Source: Planomonospora sp. ID82291
GTDB taxonomy: Bacteria > Actinomycetota > Actinomycetes > Streptosporangiales > Streptosporangiaceae
DNA length: 64,000 bases
NCBI RefSeq assembly: GCF_015711645.1
Contig: NZ_JABTEX010000003.1
Span: 1,153,955-1,217,954, forward strand
Direction of reading: 5' to 3'
Below are positions 35,915-43,982 of this stretch, one piece after another (position 1 is the first letter of the stretch; every line of letters starts with the position of its first letter). The notes under the pieces are model-generated. The model saw nothing but the letters and a program-made list of their open reading frames with translations, was not told where the DNA came from and ran no database searches. Both the position numbers and the translations under genes were made by a program.

Positions 35915-36379
35915 TCAATCCTCGCCGAGTTCTTGTCCAAGGCGTGACAGTTCGTCGACCACGGCTCTGCGTTTGAGATCGTCATGGCGCATGTACTCCA
36001 TGACGGCCTCGAACCGAACCCGTCGATGGCGCCCGACGAGGCGATAGTCGATCTCACCGCGTTCGAGAAGACCGATGAGATACGGGCGGGAGACGTTGAG
36101 CAGGTCGGCGGCCTGCTGAGTCGTGAGTTCGGCGTTGAGCGGCATGATCTGGACGCCCTGTCCTCGTGCCATTGCTCCGAGGATGTACGCGAACATCTCC
36201 ACCGCCTGACGCGGCAGCACCAGAGCCTGATCGGCACCGCCTTCGACGAGGATCTCGAATTCCTCGCTGTCGCTCGGACTGTGGACGAGGTAGTCGTTGA
36301 TGCGTCGCAGCGCTCTGGCCGCCTTCTCGGGATCAACAGCTCCAGGCGACACCGAGCCGACCTGTGCGATAGAAGTCAC
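35915..36379 (-). CDS. Excisionase-family HTH antitoxin, partner of the PIN toxin
   Basis: A 154-residue protein. The central excisionase-type HTH (LTTQQAADLLNVSRPYLIGL, LERGEIDYRLVGRHRRVRF) is followed by a helical tail (VMEYMRHDDLKRRAVVDEL) likely to bind the toxin. GTG 36379 is preferred over GTG 36385 because the latter overlaps the Shine-Dalgarno AGGAGG. The first 60 residues form an extra N-terminal domain. Lower GC matches the toxin gene. Tandem 9-bp repeats just upstream may be its operator, as these antitoxins usually autoregulate. Confidence 0.88.
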   Translation of the reverse strand: MTSIAQVGSVSPGAVDPEKAARALRRINDYLVHSPSDSEEFEILVEGGADQALVLPRQAVEMFAYILGAMARGQGVQIMPLNAELTTQQAADLLNVSRPYLIGLLERGEIDYRLVGRHRRVRFEAVMEYMRHDDLKRRAVVDELSRLGQELGED

Positions 36380-36390
36380 CCCCACCTCCT

Positions 36391-36408
36391 ATTCGCATTA
36401 TTCGCATT
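36391..36408 (-). repeat. Tandem ATTCGCATT repeats upstream of the antitoxin
   Basis: Two adjacent perfect 9-bp copies (36391-36399, 36400-36408) lie directly before the Shine-Dalgarno. They are probably an operator/promoter element of the toxin-antitoxin operon. Confidence 0.65.
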
Positions 36409-36526
36409 ACTCGATACAAACGCAAGGAGATGAGCCTCTGGGTGGAAGGATCTTCACCCCTGCCGACGGAGTCCACGGACAGACCACCTGGTGCGGCGTC
36501 GGCGCCTCCGGGCCGCAGAGGGCAGA

Positions 36527-37357
36527 TCAGGGGGCAGGGCCCGCCAGGAGGACGGCGAACGTGCCGATGATCATGAACGGGCCGAAGGGGATCTCGCTCC
36601 TGCGGTTCGCGCGGCGGGCGAGCAGCAGCGCCCCGCCGTACAGGCCGCCCGCCAGGAAGCCCAGGAAGGCGCCGGCGACCAGGACGTCCCAGCCGAACCA
36701 GCCCAGCGCCGTGCCCAGGCTCGCGGCGAGCTTGACGTCGCCCAGCCCCATGCCGGCCGGGTTGACCAGGAACAGCACCAGGTAGAAGACGGCCAGCGCC
36801 AGGCCGCCCAGTCCGGCCCTCAGCAGGTCGTCCGACCTGCCGCCGGCCGCGGCGGCCGCCGTGAGCGGGACGGCGGTGCCGAGGTAGGCGGCGAGGGTGA
36901 ACCGGTCGGGCAGCCGGTGGACGGCCGCGTCGACGAAGGCCAGCAGGACGCAGACCGCGGCCAGCCAGCACAGGGCCAGCAGCTCCGCCGACCACGCCAC
37001 GACGGCGGCCGCCGACAGGTCCGGGAGGGGCCCGCCCGCCACCGCCCGCAGGGCGAGCGCCCCCAGCGCCGCCGCCGTCAGCGCCTCCACCGCCAGCGGC
37101 GGCGGGCCGGGCCGTACGCCGCGGGAGGTGCCGCCGGGTCCGGACCGGTGAGCGGGCTCAGGCTCCCGGCCGGGCTCCGCCCCGGATCCGACCTCGGACT
37201 CCGCTCCGGGCTCCGTTCCGGACTCCGGTCCGGAATCCGGGCCGGGCTCCGGGCCGGGCCGTTCTCCTCCGGGGACCGCGTACCGGACCACCAGGACACG
37301 GGACCGCAGTCCGATCAGCAGACCGGCGAGGGCCGCGAGCGCGGGCACGAGGATCAC
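36527..37357 (-). CDS. Prepilin peptidase (type IV leader peptidase, A24 family), short form
   Basis: A 276-residue membrane aspartyl protease. The two catalytic Asp motifs are present: LAFVDAAVHRLPDRFT and MGLGDVKLAASLGTALGW, set among about seven TM helices. The cytosolic Cys-rich N-terminal methyltransferase domain of PilD is missing. Instead a Pro/Gly/Glu/Ser repeat linker (about 35-75) follows TM1. GTG 37357 is chosen: TATGGT lies 6 nt upstream, and VILVPALAALAGLLIGL forms TM1. It would process pilin or pseudopilin leaders, but no pilus genes are nearby. Confidence 0.87.
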   Translation of the reverse strand: MILVPALAALAGLLIGLRSRVLVVRYAVPGGERPGPEPGPDSGPESGTEPGAESEVGSGAEPGREPEPAHRSGPGGTSRGVRPGPPPLAVEALTAAALGALALRAVAGGPLPDLSAAAVVAWSAELLALCWLAAVCVLLAFVDAAVHRLPDRFTLAAYLGTAVPLTAAAAAGGRSDDLLRAGLGGLALAVFYLVLFLVNPAGMGLGDVKLAASLGTALGWFGWDVLVAGAFLGFLAGGLYGGALLLARRANRRSEIPFGPFMIIGTFAVLLAGPAP

Positions 37358-37363
37358 CGACCG

Positions 37364-37369
37364 ACCATA
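37364..37369 (-). promoter_or_regulatory. -10 box for the prepilin peptidase gene
   Basis: On the minus strand TATGGT lies 6 nt before GTG 37357. Confidence 0.5.
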
Positions 37370-37553
37370 GTCCGGGCGGAGCCCCCCTGTCCCCCGGTCG
37401 CCGGCGCACCGGCGTCCCGGGCCCCGTACGGCCGCGGCACGGGGAGCCCGCCCGCCCCGGCCGCCGGTCCGCATGACGTTCGAGGTCATTGACGCCCGCC
37501 GCGACGATCATGGAGTCTGGAGGTCACTCCTACCCCGGGGAGGGCCGGATCAC

Positions 37554-38549
37554 GTGGACAGCAGGGACCGCTTCGCACGGCTGCCGGTCGTCATCGCGTC
37601 GCTGGTCCTGCTGCCCGTCCTGCTGGAGTTCCTCGCGTGGTACATCGAGGGCGAGGAGTACGACACCGCCCGCGCCGTCACCGTCGTCGGGGTGATCGTG
37701 ACGCTCGCCGCGGTCGCCACGGTGATCGGCCGGATCCGGGCGCGGCTGCCGGTGCTGATGGTGGCCGCGCTGACGGTCACCGCCGCGGGCGAGGCCGTAC
37801 TGGGATTCGCCGCCGCGTTCGGCCCGGTGCTCTGGCGGGGCTCGGTCCCGGGCGAGCTGCACGGGCTCATCACCACGGGGGTCAGCGCGTTCGCCTTCGC
37901 CACCGGCGTCTACCTGCTGGTCCAGTACAACCGGGGCCTGTACCTGCCGTACCTGGAGGCCGGGATGGGCCCGCTGCCGACCGCCACCAAGCGGAAGGTG
38001 ATCGGCGAGTCGGAGATCCTGATCCGCACCGTGCCGGACATCGGCCCGGCGGTGGAGAAGGCCCTCGGCAGCTGCGTCTCCCTGGTCGACCAGGACGACC
38101 TGCACTTCGTCGCCTACTACGCCGGCGGGCGGTGCTGCTTCTACACCGACGTGCTCGACGACGCCGACCTGGCCCACTTCTTCCACGACACCGCCCAGGA
38201 GGAGCGCCGGGAGCTCTACCTGAAGGCCGGCAACCAGCTCAACTGGCTCACCGGCAGGCTCAACGACCAGTTCCGGCGGATCGAGGGCGGCATCCTCATC
38301 CGGACCGTGCTCGACGTCGAGCGCGGCGCGCTGTACCTGTACTGGGTCGACGAGACCCGCTACCTGGTCGGGGTGACGCTCGACCAGCGCAAGGTGGACG
38401 TCGCCGACGACAAGATGGCCCGGCTCGTGGACATGATCCGCGGCCACTTCACCCTGCCCCCGATCAACCAGCGCGAGCGCCCCCCGAAACCGGGGGGCCA
38501 CCTACGGTCCGTCCCGAGGAGTGAGCATTGGCCCGAATCGGGCTCCTGA
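37554..38549 (+). CDS. Membrane protein of unknown function, coupled to the antiporter
   Basis: A 331-residue protein. About four TM segments lie in the first 145 residues (FARLPVVIASLVLLPVLLEF; AVTVVGVIVTLAAVATVIG; PVLMVAALTVTAAGEAVLG; GVSAFAFATGVYLLV). A cytoplasmic alpha-beta region of about 190 residues follows (SEILIRTVPDIGPAVEKALG; EERRELYLKAGNQLNWLTGR). No family is recognised. GTG 37554 is preferred, with ATG 37473 as an alternative. Its end overlaps the start of the antiporter gene by 22 bp, so the two products are probably translated together and may form one complex. Confidence 0.82.
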   Translation: MDSRDRFARLPVVIASLVLLPVLLEFLAWYIEGEEYDTARAVTVVGVIVTLAAVATVIGRIRARLPVLMVAALTVTAAGEAVLGFAAAFGPVLWRGSVPGELHGLITTGVSAFAFATGVYLLVQYNRGLYLPYLEAGMGPLPTATKRKVIGESEILIRTVPDIGPAVEKALGSCVSLVDQDDLHFVAYYAGGRCCFYTDVLDDADLAHFFHDTAQEERRELYLKAGNQLNWLTGRLNDQFRRIEGGILIRTVLDVERGALYLYWVDETRYLVGVTLDQRKVDVADDKMARLVDMIRGHFTLPPINQRERPPKPGGHLRSVPRSEHWPESGS

Positions 38550-39559
38550 TCGCCGTCGTCGCCGCCGGCTGGCTGGCCGCCGAGCTCGGCGGGCTGGACG
38601 GCCTGGAGCACTCCTCCGCCTACGTGCTGTTCAGCAGCCTGCTGCTGGCCATCGGCCTGTACGGCAGCACGCACGGCATCGACCGGGCCGAGGCCAGGGA
38701 GCACACCCGGCTGATCGTGCTGGCGGTCACGGTCGGGGTGGTGCTGAAGACGGCGTTCATCGCCGGGGTGGTGCACCTCGTCTCGGGCGATCCGCGCGCC
38801 CTGATCATGGCCGTGGTGGTCGCCCAGATCGACCCGCTCTCCGTCGCCTCCGTGATGAAGGACGACCGGCTCTCCGCGCGGGCCAAGACGATCCTCGGCG
38901 CGTGGTCGTCCTTCGACGACCCGGTGACGATCATCCTGGCGGTCTACGCGGCGGCTCTGGTGCGGGGCTCGGGCGGGGGCGGCCTGTCGGCGGACTACTT
39001 CGCCGACCTGGGGCTGAACGCGCTGTTCGCGCTGGTCGCCTACCTGGTGTGGCGGCTGGTCAGGAACGCCCCGCCGGTGCTGAGCTATCTGGCGGCGGCC
39101 GGCGCGGTCGTGTCGGCCGCCTGGAGCTCCCTCATGCTGGGCCTGGCGACGGCGGGCCTGTACCTGCGGCTGCCGGACGCGCGCTGGCTGCTGCGGGCGG
39201 TGAGCGCGGCGTTCGCGCTCTCGGCGTTCCTGATGGGGCTGCTGCTGGTGGGCGGCACGAACCTGGGCATGGGCGTGCTGCTCGGCCTGGCCGCGTTCGC
39301 CGCGCAGATGGTCGCGGCGCTGGTGCTCACCCGCGGCCTGCCGGTGGTCGACCGGGTGCACCTGGGGCTGGCCCAGCAGAACGGCGTCACCGCGGTGATC
39401 CTCGCCCTGGTCTTCGAGCGCGACTTCGGCGGTTTCGTCGCCGTGGTCGCTCCGGCGATCCTGACGATCAACCTCGTCCACGTCGTGGCCAACCGAGCCG
39501 CCGACGCCTGGGGGCCGGGGCGGGGGGCTCGGGGGCCTGTTCCATCCGCGCCACGGTGA
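38528..39559 (+). CDS. Cation:proton antiporter family membrane protein
   Basis: A 343-residue protein with about 10 TM segments. QIDPLSVASVMKDDRLSARAKTILGAWSSFDDPVTI resembles the 'SDPVAV...FND' antiporter core, here with Asp-Pro and Asp-Asp-Pro. C-terminal segments LAQQNGVTAVILAL and VAPAILTINLVHVV match the sodium/hydrogen exchanger fold. TTG 38528 is supported by GAGGAG 6 nt upstream. The overlap with the previous membrane gene implies coupling. Its last 92 bp overlap the convergent SseB-like gene. Confidence 0.85.
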   Translation: MARIGLLIAVVAAGWLAAELGGLDGLEHSSAYVLFSSLLLAIGLYGSTHGIDRAEAREHTRLIVLAVTVGVVLKTAFIAGVVHLVSGDPRALIMAVVVAQIDPLSVASVMKDDRLSARAKTILGAWSSFDDPVTIILAVYAAALVRGSGGGGLSADYFADLGLNALFALVAYLVWRLVRNAPPVLSYLAAAGAVVSAAWSSLMLGLATAGLYLRLPDARWLLRAVSAAFALSAFLMGLLLVGGTNLGMGVLLGLAAFAAQMVAALVLTRGLPVVDRVHLGLAQQNGVTAVILALVFERDFGGFVAVVAPAILTINLVHVVANRAADAWGPGRGARGPVPSAPR

Positions 39560-40040
39560 CCCCGCTCTCCGGCCCCAGCCGGTCGAGCGTCCCGGACTGC
39601 ACGGCGGCGAACGCGGCGAGCACGCCGCCCTCGATCACGAACGGCACCGGTCCGGCGACGTCGACCACCACGGCCGCGGCGCCCTCGGCCGCGGCGGCCT
39701 GGCAGACCTGGGGCGTCGTGGACTGGATGGGCCGGGCGTCCGGGCGCCAGAGCCGCAGCGGCTCGGCCCCGGTGAAGGCGAGCACCGCCTCCCGGCCGTC
39801 CCTGCCGACGAGCTTCGGCAGGGCCATCTCGCTCTCCTTCTCCTGGCGCAGGCCGTGCCCGCCGATCTCCGAGGAGGTCAGCAGCGCCACCACCGGGACC
39901 AGGAGCCGGGCGCCGCTCAGTGCGGCGATCACCTCGTCCGCCCCGGCCGTGCCCGCGGCGTGGGCGGCGAGCGCGGACGCCACGGCGGCGTCGGAGCCGC
40001 CGTCGTCGCCGGGGACCAGGGGTTGCGGAATGGTCAGCAC
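39468..40040 (-). CDS. SseB-family protein
   Basis: A 190-residue cytoplasmic protein with an SseB N-terminal-type domain (VASALAAHAAGTAGADEVIA; LSGARLLVPVVALLTSSEIG; MALPKLVGRDGREAVLAFTG). A Pro/Arg-rich C terminus follows. In actinomycetes such genes often stand alone; the function is not established. The GTG start at 40040 has TAGGGT 8 nt upstream and lacks a Shine-Dalgarno. Its 3' end overlaps the antiporter gene on the other strand. Confidence 0.85.
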   Translation of the reverse strand: MLTIPQPLVPGDDGGSDAAVASALAAHAAGTAGADEVIAALSGARLLVPVVALLTSSEIGGHGLRQEKESEMALPKLVGRDGREAVLAFTGAEPLRLWRPDARPIQSTTPQVCQAAAAEGAAAVVVDVAGPVPFVIEGGVLAAFAAVQSGTLDRLGPESGVTVARMEQAPEPPAPAPRRRRLGWPRRGRG

Positions 40041-40122
40041 GAACGTTCACCCTACCGGCGGGGTCATGCGGGCCGGCCGCGCGGTTTCGGCGTCCCGGGC
40101 GGACCGGTCCGTACGGCGGGTG

Positions 40123-41223
40123 TCAGCCGAGGTCGGCGATGGCGGCCACCGGGCCGCCGCCGCTGGGGCCCTGGTGGACCGCGGCGACGCTGACGAAGAC
40201 GGCGGGGTCGCCGGTGACGCTGGCCGCGACGCCGCCGACGGCGGCCTTGATCTGGCGGTGCCAGTGCACGTCGGAGTCGTCGAGCATGATGTTGCGGCGG
40301 CCCCGGACGCTGCCGGAGGGGTCGGCCTCGCACTTCATGAAGACGTTGACCAGGCGGCCCTGCAGGTCGGACGGGTGCGGGCGCTCGGGCAGGTCGATGC
40401 CGCTGGAGCGGATCGCCTCCCAGATGCCGTCGGCGTCCAGCGCGTCCTTCATGACCGAGTGGCCGATGCGGTAGCGCCCGCCGATGCCGCGCACGTTGCC
40501 GACGACGACGATCTGCGCCCGGTCGAGTTCGACCCCGCTGGAGCAGGACGCCACGGAGGAGTACAGCGACAGGTCCCGGTGGATCTGGTCGGCCCGGGGC
40601 GTCTCGATCTCGCCGAGGGCGACGGCGACGCCGAGCGCGGTGGTGGAGTTGGAGATGTCCATCGACGGGCCGGTGTCCTCGGTCACCACGTCCCCGCCGC
40701 GCGACTTGGCGTCGTTGATGGTGGCCAGGGTCAGCAGCGGCGTCTTGGTCTGCACGTAGTGCACGTCGGCGGGGTCGTCGATCCCGGCGGCCTTCATGGC
40801 CTCGCGCACTCCGGCGGCGACCTTCTCCACCATCGCGGGGCGGCCGATGTCCTCGGGCAGGATGACGTCGCTCATCGCGATGCCGACGCTCAGGCGCGGC
40901 TCGTCACCCGGTGCGGCGTCCGGGTCGGGATCCGTCGCGGCGAAGATCGTGGCGTGCGGGCTGAGCACGCCGTCGGTGCCGCCGGACCACACCAGCGGCA
41001 CGCTGTCGGGGGCCGGGTGGCCCTTGGCGGCGAGCACCTCGCGGAAGGCCCGGTCGGCGAGGATGCGGGTGTAGTCGTTCACCCCGCCGTTGCCCTCGGT
41101 CTTGCCGATCACCGCGAGCACCCGGTGCGCCTCGATCACCCCGTCGTCGATCAGCCGCTCCAGTCCGGAGGCGTCGGTCACGCTCTCGATGGCCACCTTG
41201 CGCACTTCGATCGGTTCCGGCAT
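40123..41223 (-). CDS. Ring-opening amidohydrolase (cyanuric acid hydrolase/barbiturase family)
   Basis: A 366-residue member of the AtzD/TrzD/barbiturase family, which opens cyclic amides such as cyanuric acid or barbiturate. The three-fold repeated fold is visible with its three Lys/Ser pairs: K41 ([16 protein letters not shown]) with S80 ([10 protein letters not shown]), K160 (VQTKTPLL) with S228/S229 ([10 protein letters not shown]), and K297 ([11 protein letters not shown]) with S354 ([13 protein letters not shown]). ATG 41223 is the family start. It lies 51 nt after carbamate kinase. The specificity cannot be read by eye; the pairing suggests release of carbamoyl groups or ammonia for ATP or nitrogen gain. 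Confidence 0.94.
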   Translation of the reverse strand: MPEPIEVRKVAIESVTDASGLERLIDDGVIEAHRVLAVIGKTEGNGGVNDYTRILADRAFREVLAAKGHPAPDSVPLVWSGGTDGVLSPHATIFAATDPDPDAAPGDEPRLSVGIAMSDVILPEDIGRPAMVEKVAAGVREAMKAAGIDDPADVHYVQTKTPLLTLATINDAKSRGGDVVTEDTGPSMDISNSTTALGVAVALGEIETPRADQIHRDLSLYSSVASCSSGVELDRAQIVVVGNVRGIGGRYRIGHSVMKDALDADGIWEAIRSSGIDLPERPHPSDLQGRLVNVFMKCEADPSGSVRGRRNIMLDDSDVHWHRQIKAAVGGVAASVTGDPAVFVSVAAVHQGPSGGGPVAAIADLG

Positions 41224-41274
41224 CCCGGCCGCCTTTCCGTTCCAGGGGTTGCACTTCCGCACCACGCAGGGGTC

Positions 41275-42183
41275 TCACTTCCGCACCACGGTCCCGGTCT
41301 CCCCGGCGACCGCCGCCCCGATGCCCTCCAGCGAGGTGATCACCGCCCGGTCGCCGCCGTGCTCGACGAAGCGCAGGGCGGCCTCCACCTTCGGGCCCAT
41401 GCTGCCGCCGGCGAAGTGCCCGGCCGCCTGGAGCCGTCTGAGCCCGGCGGCGGTGACCGCGCCGATCGGGCGGGCGGCGGGCGTGCCGAAACCGGTGGCG
41501 GCGCAGGGCACATCGGTGGCGATCACCAGGATGGCGGCCCGGACGGTCCGGGCCAGCAGGGCGGCGGCGAGGTCCTTGTCGACGACGGCCTCGATCCCGG
41601 CCAGCCTCCCGGCGGGGGTGCGGACCACCGGCACGCCCCCGCCGCCCGCCGCCACGACGACGAACCCGGCGGTCATCAGCGCCGCCACCGCGGGCGCATC
41701 CAGGATCTGCAGCGGCTCCGGAGAGGCGACCACCCGGCGCCAGCCGCGCTCGAAGCGGCGCCAGGTCTGGCCGAGCCCCTCGAACCGGCGGACCTCGTCC
41801 TCGGTGACGTAGCGGCCGATCGGCTTGACCGGGTCGGCAAAGGCGGGATCGGCGGGGTCGACGAGCGTGCGGGTCACCACGACGGCGGCGCGGCCCTCCA
41901 GCGCGTTGAGGACGAGCGTGCCGATGGTGGCCTGGGTCTGGGCCCCGCACCAGTCGAGCGGCACCGGCGGCACGACGCCGGCGGCGAGCTGGTTCTTCAG
42001 CATCAGGTTGCCCACCTGGGGGCCGTTGCCGTGGGTGAGGACCACCTGGTGGCCGGCCGCGAGCAGCGCCGCGACGTGGCCCATCGCCCCCTCGACCGCG
42101 CGGCGCTGGTCGCCGGGGGAGGCGCTCCCGTCCGAGGCCGTCATCGCGTTGCCGCCGAGCGCGATCAGCACACGTTCACCCAC
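41275..42183 (-). CDS. arcC: Carbamate kinase
   Basis: A 302-residue amino-acid-kinase-fold enzyme: carbamoyl phosphate + ADP = carbamate + ATP. It has LIALGGNAM, VVLTHGNGPQVGNLMLKNQ, VAAGGGGVPVV, AVVDKDLAAALLA and FAGGSMGPKVEAALRFVEHGG, all typical of ArcC. GTG 42183 has a leaderless-type TACCGT box 7 nt upstream. No arginine deiminase or ornithine carbamoyltransferase gene accompanies it; the only operon partner is the ring-opening amidohydrolase. Confidence 0.95.
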   Translation of the reverse strand: MGERVLIALGGNAMTASDGSASPGDQRRAVEGAMGHVAALLAAGHQVVLTHGNGPQVGNLMLKNQLAAGVVPPVPLDWCGAQTQATIGTLVLNALEGRAAVVVTRTLVDPADPAFADPVKPIGRYVTEDEVRRFEGLGQTWRRFERGWRRVVASPEPLQILDAPAVAALMTAGFVVVAAGGGGVPVVRTPAGRLAGIEAVVDKDLAAALLARTVRAAILVIATDVPCAATGFGTPAARPIGAVTAAGLRRLQAAGHFAGGSMGPKVEAALRFVEHGGDRAVITSLEGIGAAVAGETGTVVRK

Positions 42184-42190
42184 AGGGGCG

Positions 42191-42196
42191 ACGGTA
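42191..42196 (-). promoter_or_regulatory. -10 box for the arcC-amidohydrolase operon
   Basis: On the minus strand TACCGT lies 7 nt before GTG 42183. Confidence 0.5.
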
Positions 42197-42360
42197 GCCG
42201 CCCGCCGGGTCCCCGCTCATGGGCACTCCTTGCCCAAGGAACGGGTCTTCTTCGACAGCACTCGCCACCTCGGCCGTCCTCACCGCTTCCCGCCGATCGC
42301 CACGTCGCCCTCGACGTTCCCCGCCGGTCGTCCCACGTCGCCCTCGGTGGGGACGACCGC

Positions 42361-43422
42361 TCAGGACGACGTACAGCGGCGGCACCCGCCCCGCCTGCGC
42401 AGGCGGTATCCCAGCGCGGCGGCACCGAGCGCGACGGCCCACAGGGGCCAGTACGCCATCGGGTTGAGCAGCCAGGCGGCGGGGTCGCCCCAGTCCGTGA
42501 TGCGCACCATCATGGCTCCGGCCGACGCCAGCACGGCCGTGACCAGCGAGGCGAGGACGACGGGCAAGGCGGGGGGCACGGGCCTGCCGGCCAGTCCCAC
42601 CATCCAGCGCGGCCAGATCTCCCCCCAGCGCTGCGTCAGCCCCAGCGAGAGGATCCCGCCGAGCGTCGCCAGCGTCGCCAGTGCCGCCCCTCCCCAGACC
42701 AGCCCGCTGCGGTGCAGCTCCTCGACCTCCCGCCCGGAGATCAGAAACGGGATCTCCAGCGCCCACGCCCATCGCACCGCGGCGTAGAGCAGGGGCACGG
42801 CGAAGGCGACGTACGCCGCCCGGCGGCCCCACCGCTCCGCCGAGGCGGGGCTCGCCCAGCCCGCGGACCGGCCCTCCACCCGGCCGCAGCCCTCGCAGGC
42901 GCCCCGGGTGCGCCGCTGGAACGCCAGCACCGCGACCGTCCACAGCAGACCGCCGACCAGGCAGACCAGCATGTTCACCACCGGCCACGGCAGCGCGACC
43001 TCGAAGTAGTCCGCATCCGGCCAGCCCCACGGCGCCCCGGCCAGGGCGATCGGCGCGTAGGCGAGGGCGAGCAGGACCCGTCCGTCGGGAACGAGCGCGA
43101 CCAGCGTGAAGGCGGCTCCCCATGCGGGGACGAGGAGCGCGGCGCGGAGAACCCCGCGCGGCCGTACCAGGGCCAGGAGCAGTGCCAGCAGTGCGCCCAC
43201 GGCTCCGAGGGCCGCGATGACGGGGGCGGTCCCCGCCGCGGTGGCCGAGCCGAGGAGCGACTCCGCCCGCGCGTCGGGGACGTCGCCCTCCCCGAAGGGG
43301 AAACCCGCGCCTCCGCGCGACCACCACAGTCCGAGCGCGCCGTACCCGAGCGACCACGCGCCCGCCGCGGGCGCGGCCCACCGGGCCCATCGGGTCGCTG
43401 TCCGAGTGAGTGTCGTGTCCAT
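42361..43422 (-). CDS. Multi-pass membrane protein of unknown function
   Basis: A 353-residue protein with about eight TM segments (for example AAPAAGAWSLGYGALGLWW, APVIAALGAVGALLALLLAL, WPVVNMLVCLVGGLLWTVAV, MAYWPLWAVALGAAALGYRL). A cytosolic CEGCGR motif lies mid-protein and CRRCTSS ends it, possibly a metal site. Similar proteins often lie divergent to histidine kinase/response regulator genes, as here, and may be their target. ATG 43422 is chosen (MDTTLTRTATRW). Two matching palindromes lie in the divergent promoter region. Confidence 0.83.
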   Translation of the reverse strand: MDTTLTRTATRWARWAAPAAGAWSLGYGALGLWWSRGGAGFPFGEGDVPDARAESLLGSATAAGTAPVIAALGAVGALLALLLALVRPRGVLRAALLVPAWGAAFTLVALVPDGRVLLALAYAPIALAGAPWGWPDADYFEVALPWPVVNMLVCLVGGLLWTVAVLAFQRRTRGACEGCGRVEGRSAGWASPASAERWGRRAAYVAFAVPLLYAAVRWAWALEIPFLISGREVEELHRSGLVWGGAALATLATLGGILSLGLTQRWGEIWPRWMVGLAGRPVPPALPVVLASLVTAVLASAGAMMVRITDWGDPAAWLLNPMAYWPLWAVALGAAALGYRLRRRGGCRRCTSS

Positions 43423-43457
43423 GGCGACCAGCCTGGTCCGGGGCCGGGCGGCCGCCC

Positions 43458-43517
43458 ATCCGCCATCCGGCGGATCCTGTGCGGCCGCGGCCCCCGATGA
43501 TCCGCCGTTCGGCGGAT
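43458..43517. promoter_or_regulatory. Paired palindromes in the divergent promoter
   Basis: ATCCGCC-N4-GGCGGAT (43458-43475) and ATCCGCCG-TT-CGGCGGAT (43500-43517) share the same half-site. Their centres are 42 bp apart, four helical turns. They are probable response-regulator sites between the membrane-protein gene and the broken two-component locus. Confidence 0.72.
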
Positions 43518-43539
43518 CCACCCGCCGCCGCTTTCCTTC

Positions 43540-43545
43540 TAGAGT
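43540..43545 (+). promoter_or_regulatory. -10 box of the histidine-kinase remnant
   Basis: TAGAGT lies 7 nt before ATG 43553, so the promoter of the broken locus appears intact. Confidence 0.5.
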
Positions 43546-43552
43546 CCCTGCC

Positions 43553-43982
43553 ATGGACATGATCGCGGCTCTCGCGGCGCTGGGCGCCGTGGTCTTGCTT
43601 CTCACCCCGCGGGTGCCCGTCGCCCTGGCGGCGGAGACGGGCGGCGCCGTGTCGCTCGTGATCACCGCCGCCCATCCGCTGCTGGGACTGCGGGACTCCG
43701 CCCCGCTGTGGATGATGGCCGAGGTGCTCGCGTTGATGACGCTGGTCCTGCTGGCGGCCCGGCGCACGCCCGGCCGCCGGGCGATCTCCGCGGCGGGGCT
43801 GCCGGGCGTCGCGATCGCTTCGGTGCTCATGCGCGTGCTGTGGCCGGGCGAGCCGTCGCTCATGGTCACCGGGTGCGCGGGCTGGTCCCTCCTGGCGGTC
43901 GCGGCCGCCGCGTTGGGCCTGTACATGCGTTCGCTGGACACCGCCCGGCGCCGCGCGGTGGCCGGGGCCGAACGGGAGCAGC
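43553..43982 (+). pseudogene. Histidine kinase remnant (N-terminal membrane part only)
   Basis: MDMIAALAALGAVVLLLTPR opens four to five TM segments followed by RSLDTARRRAVAGAEREQR, the linker that normally precedes the HisKA_3 dimerisation helix of NarL-type kinases. The kinase core is absent. The frame runs into unrelated, Arg-rich translation at the point where response-regulator sequence begins in another frame. The gene is therefore truncated by an internal deletion of roughly a kilobase relative to a normal kinase-regulator pair. Confidence 0.75.
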
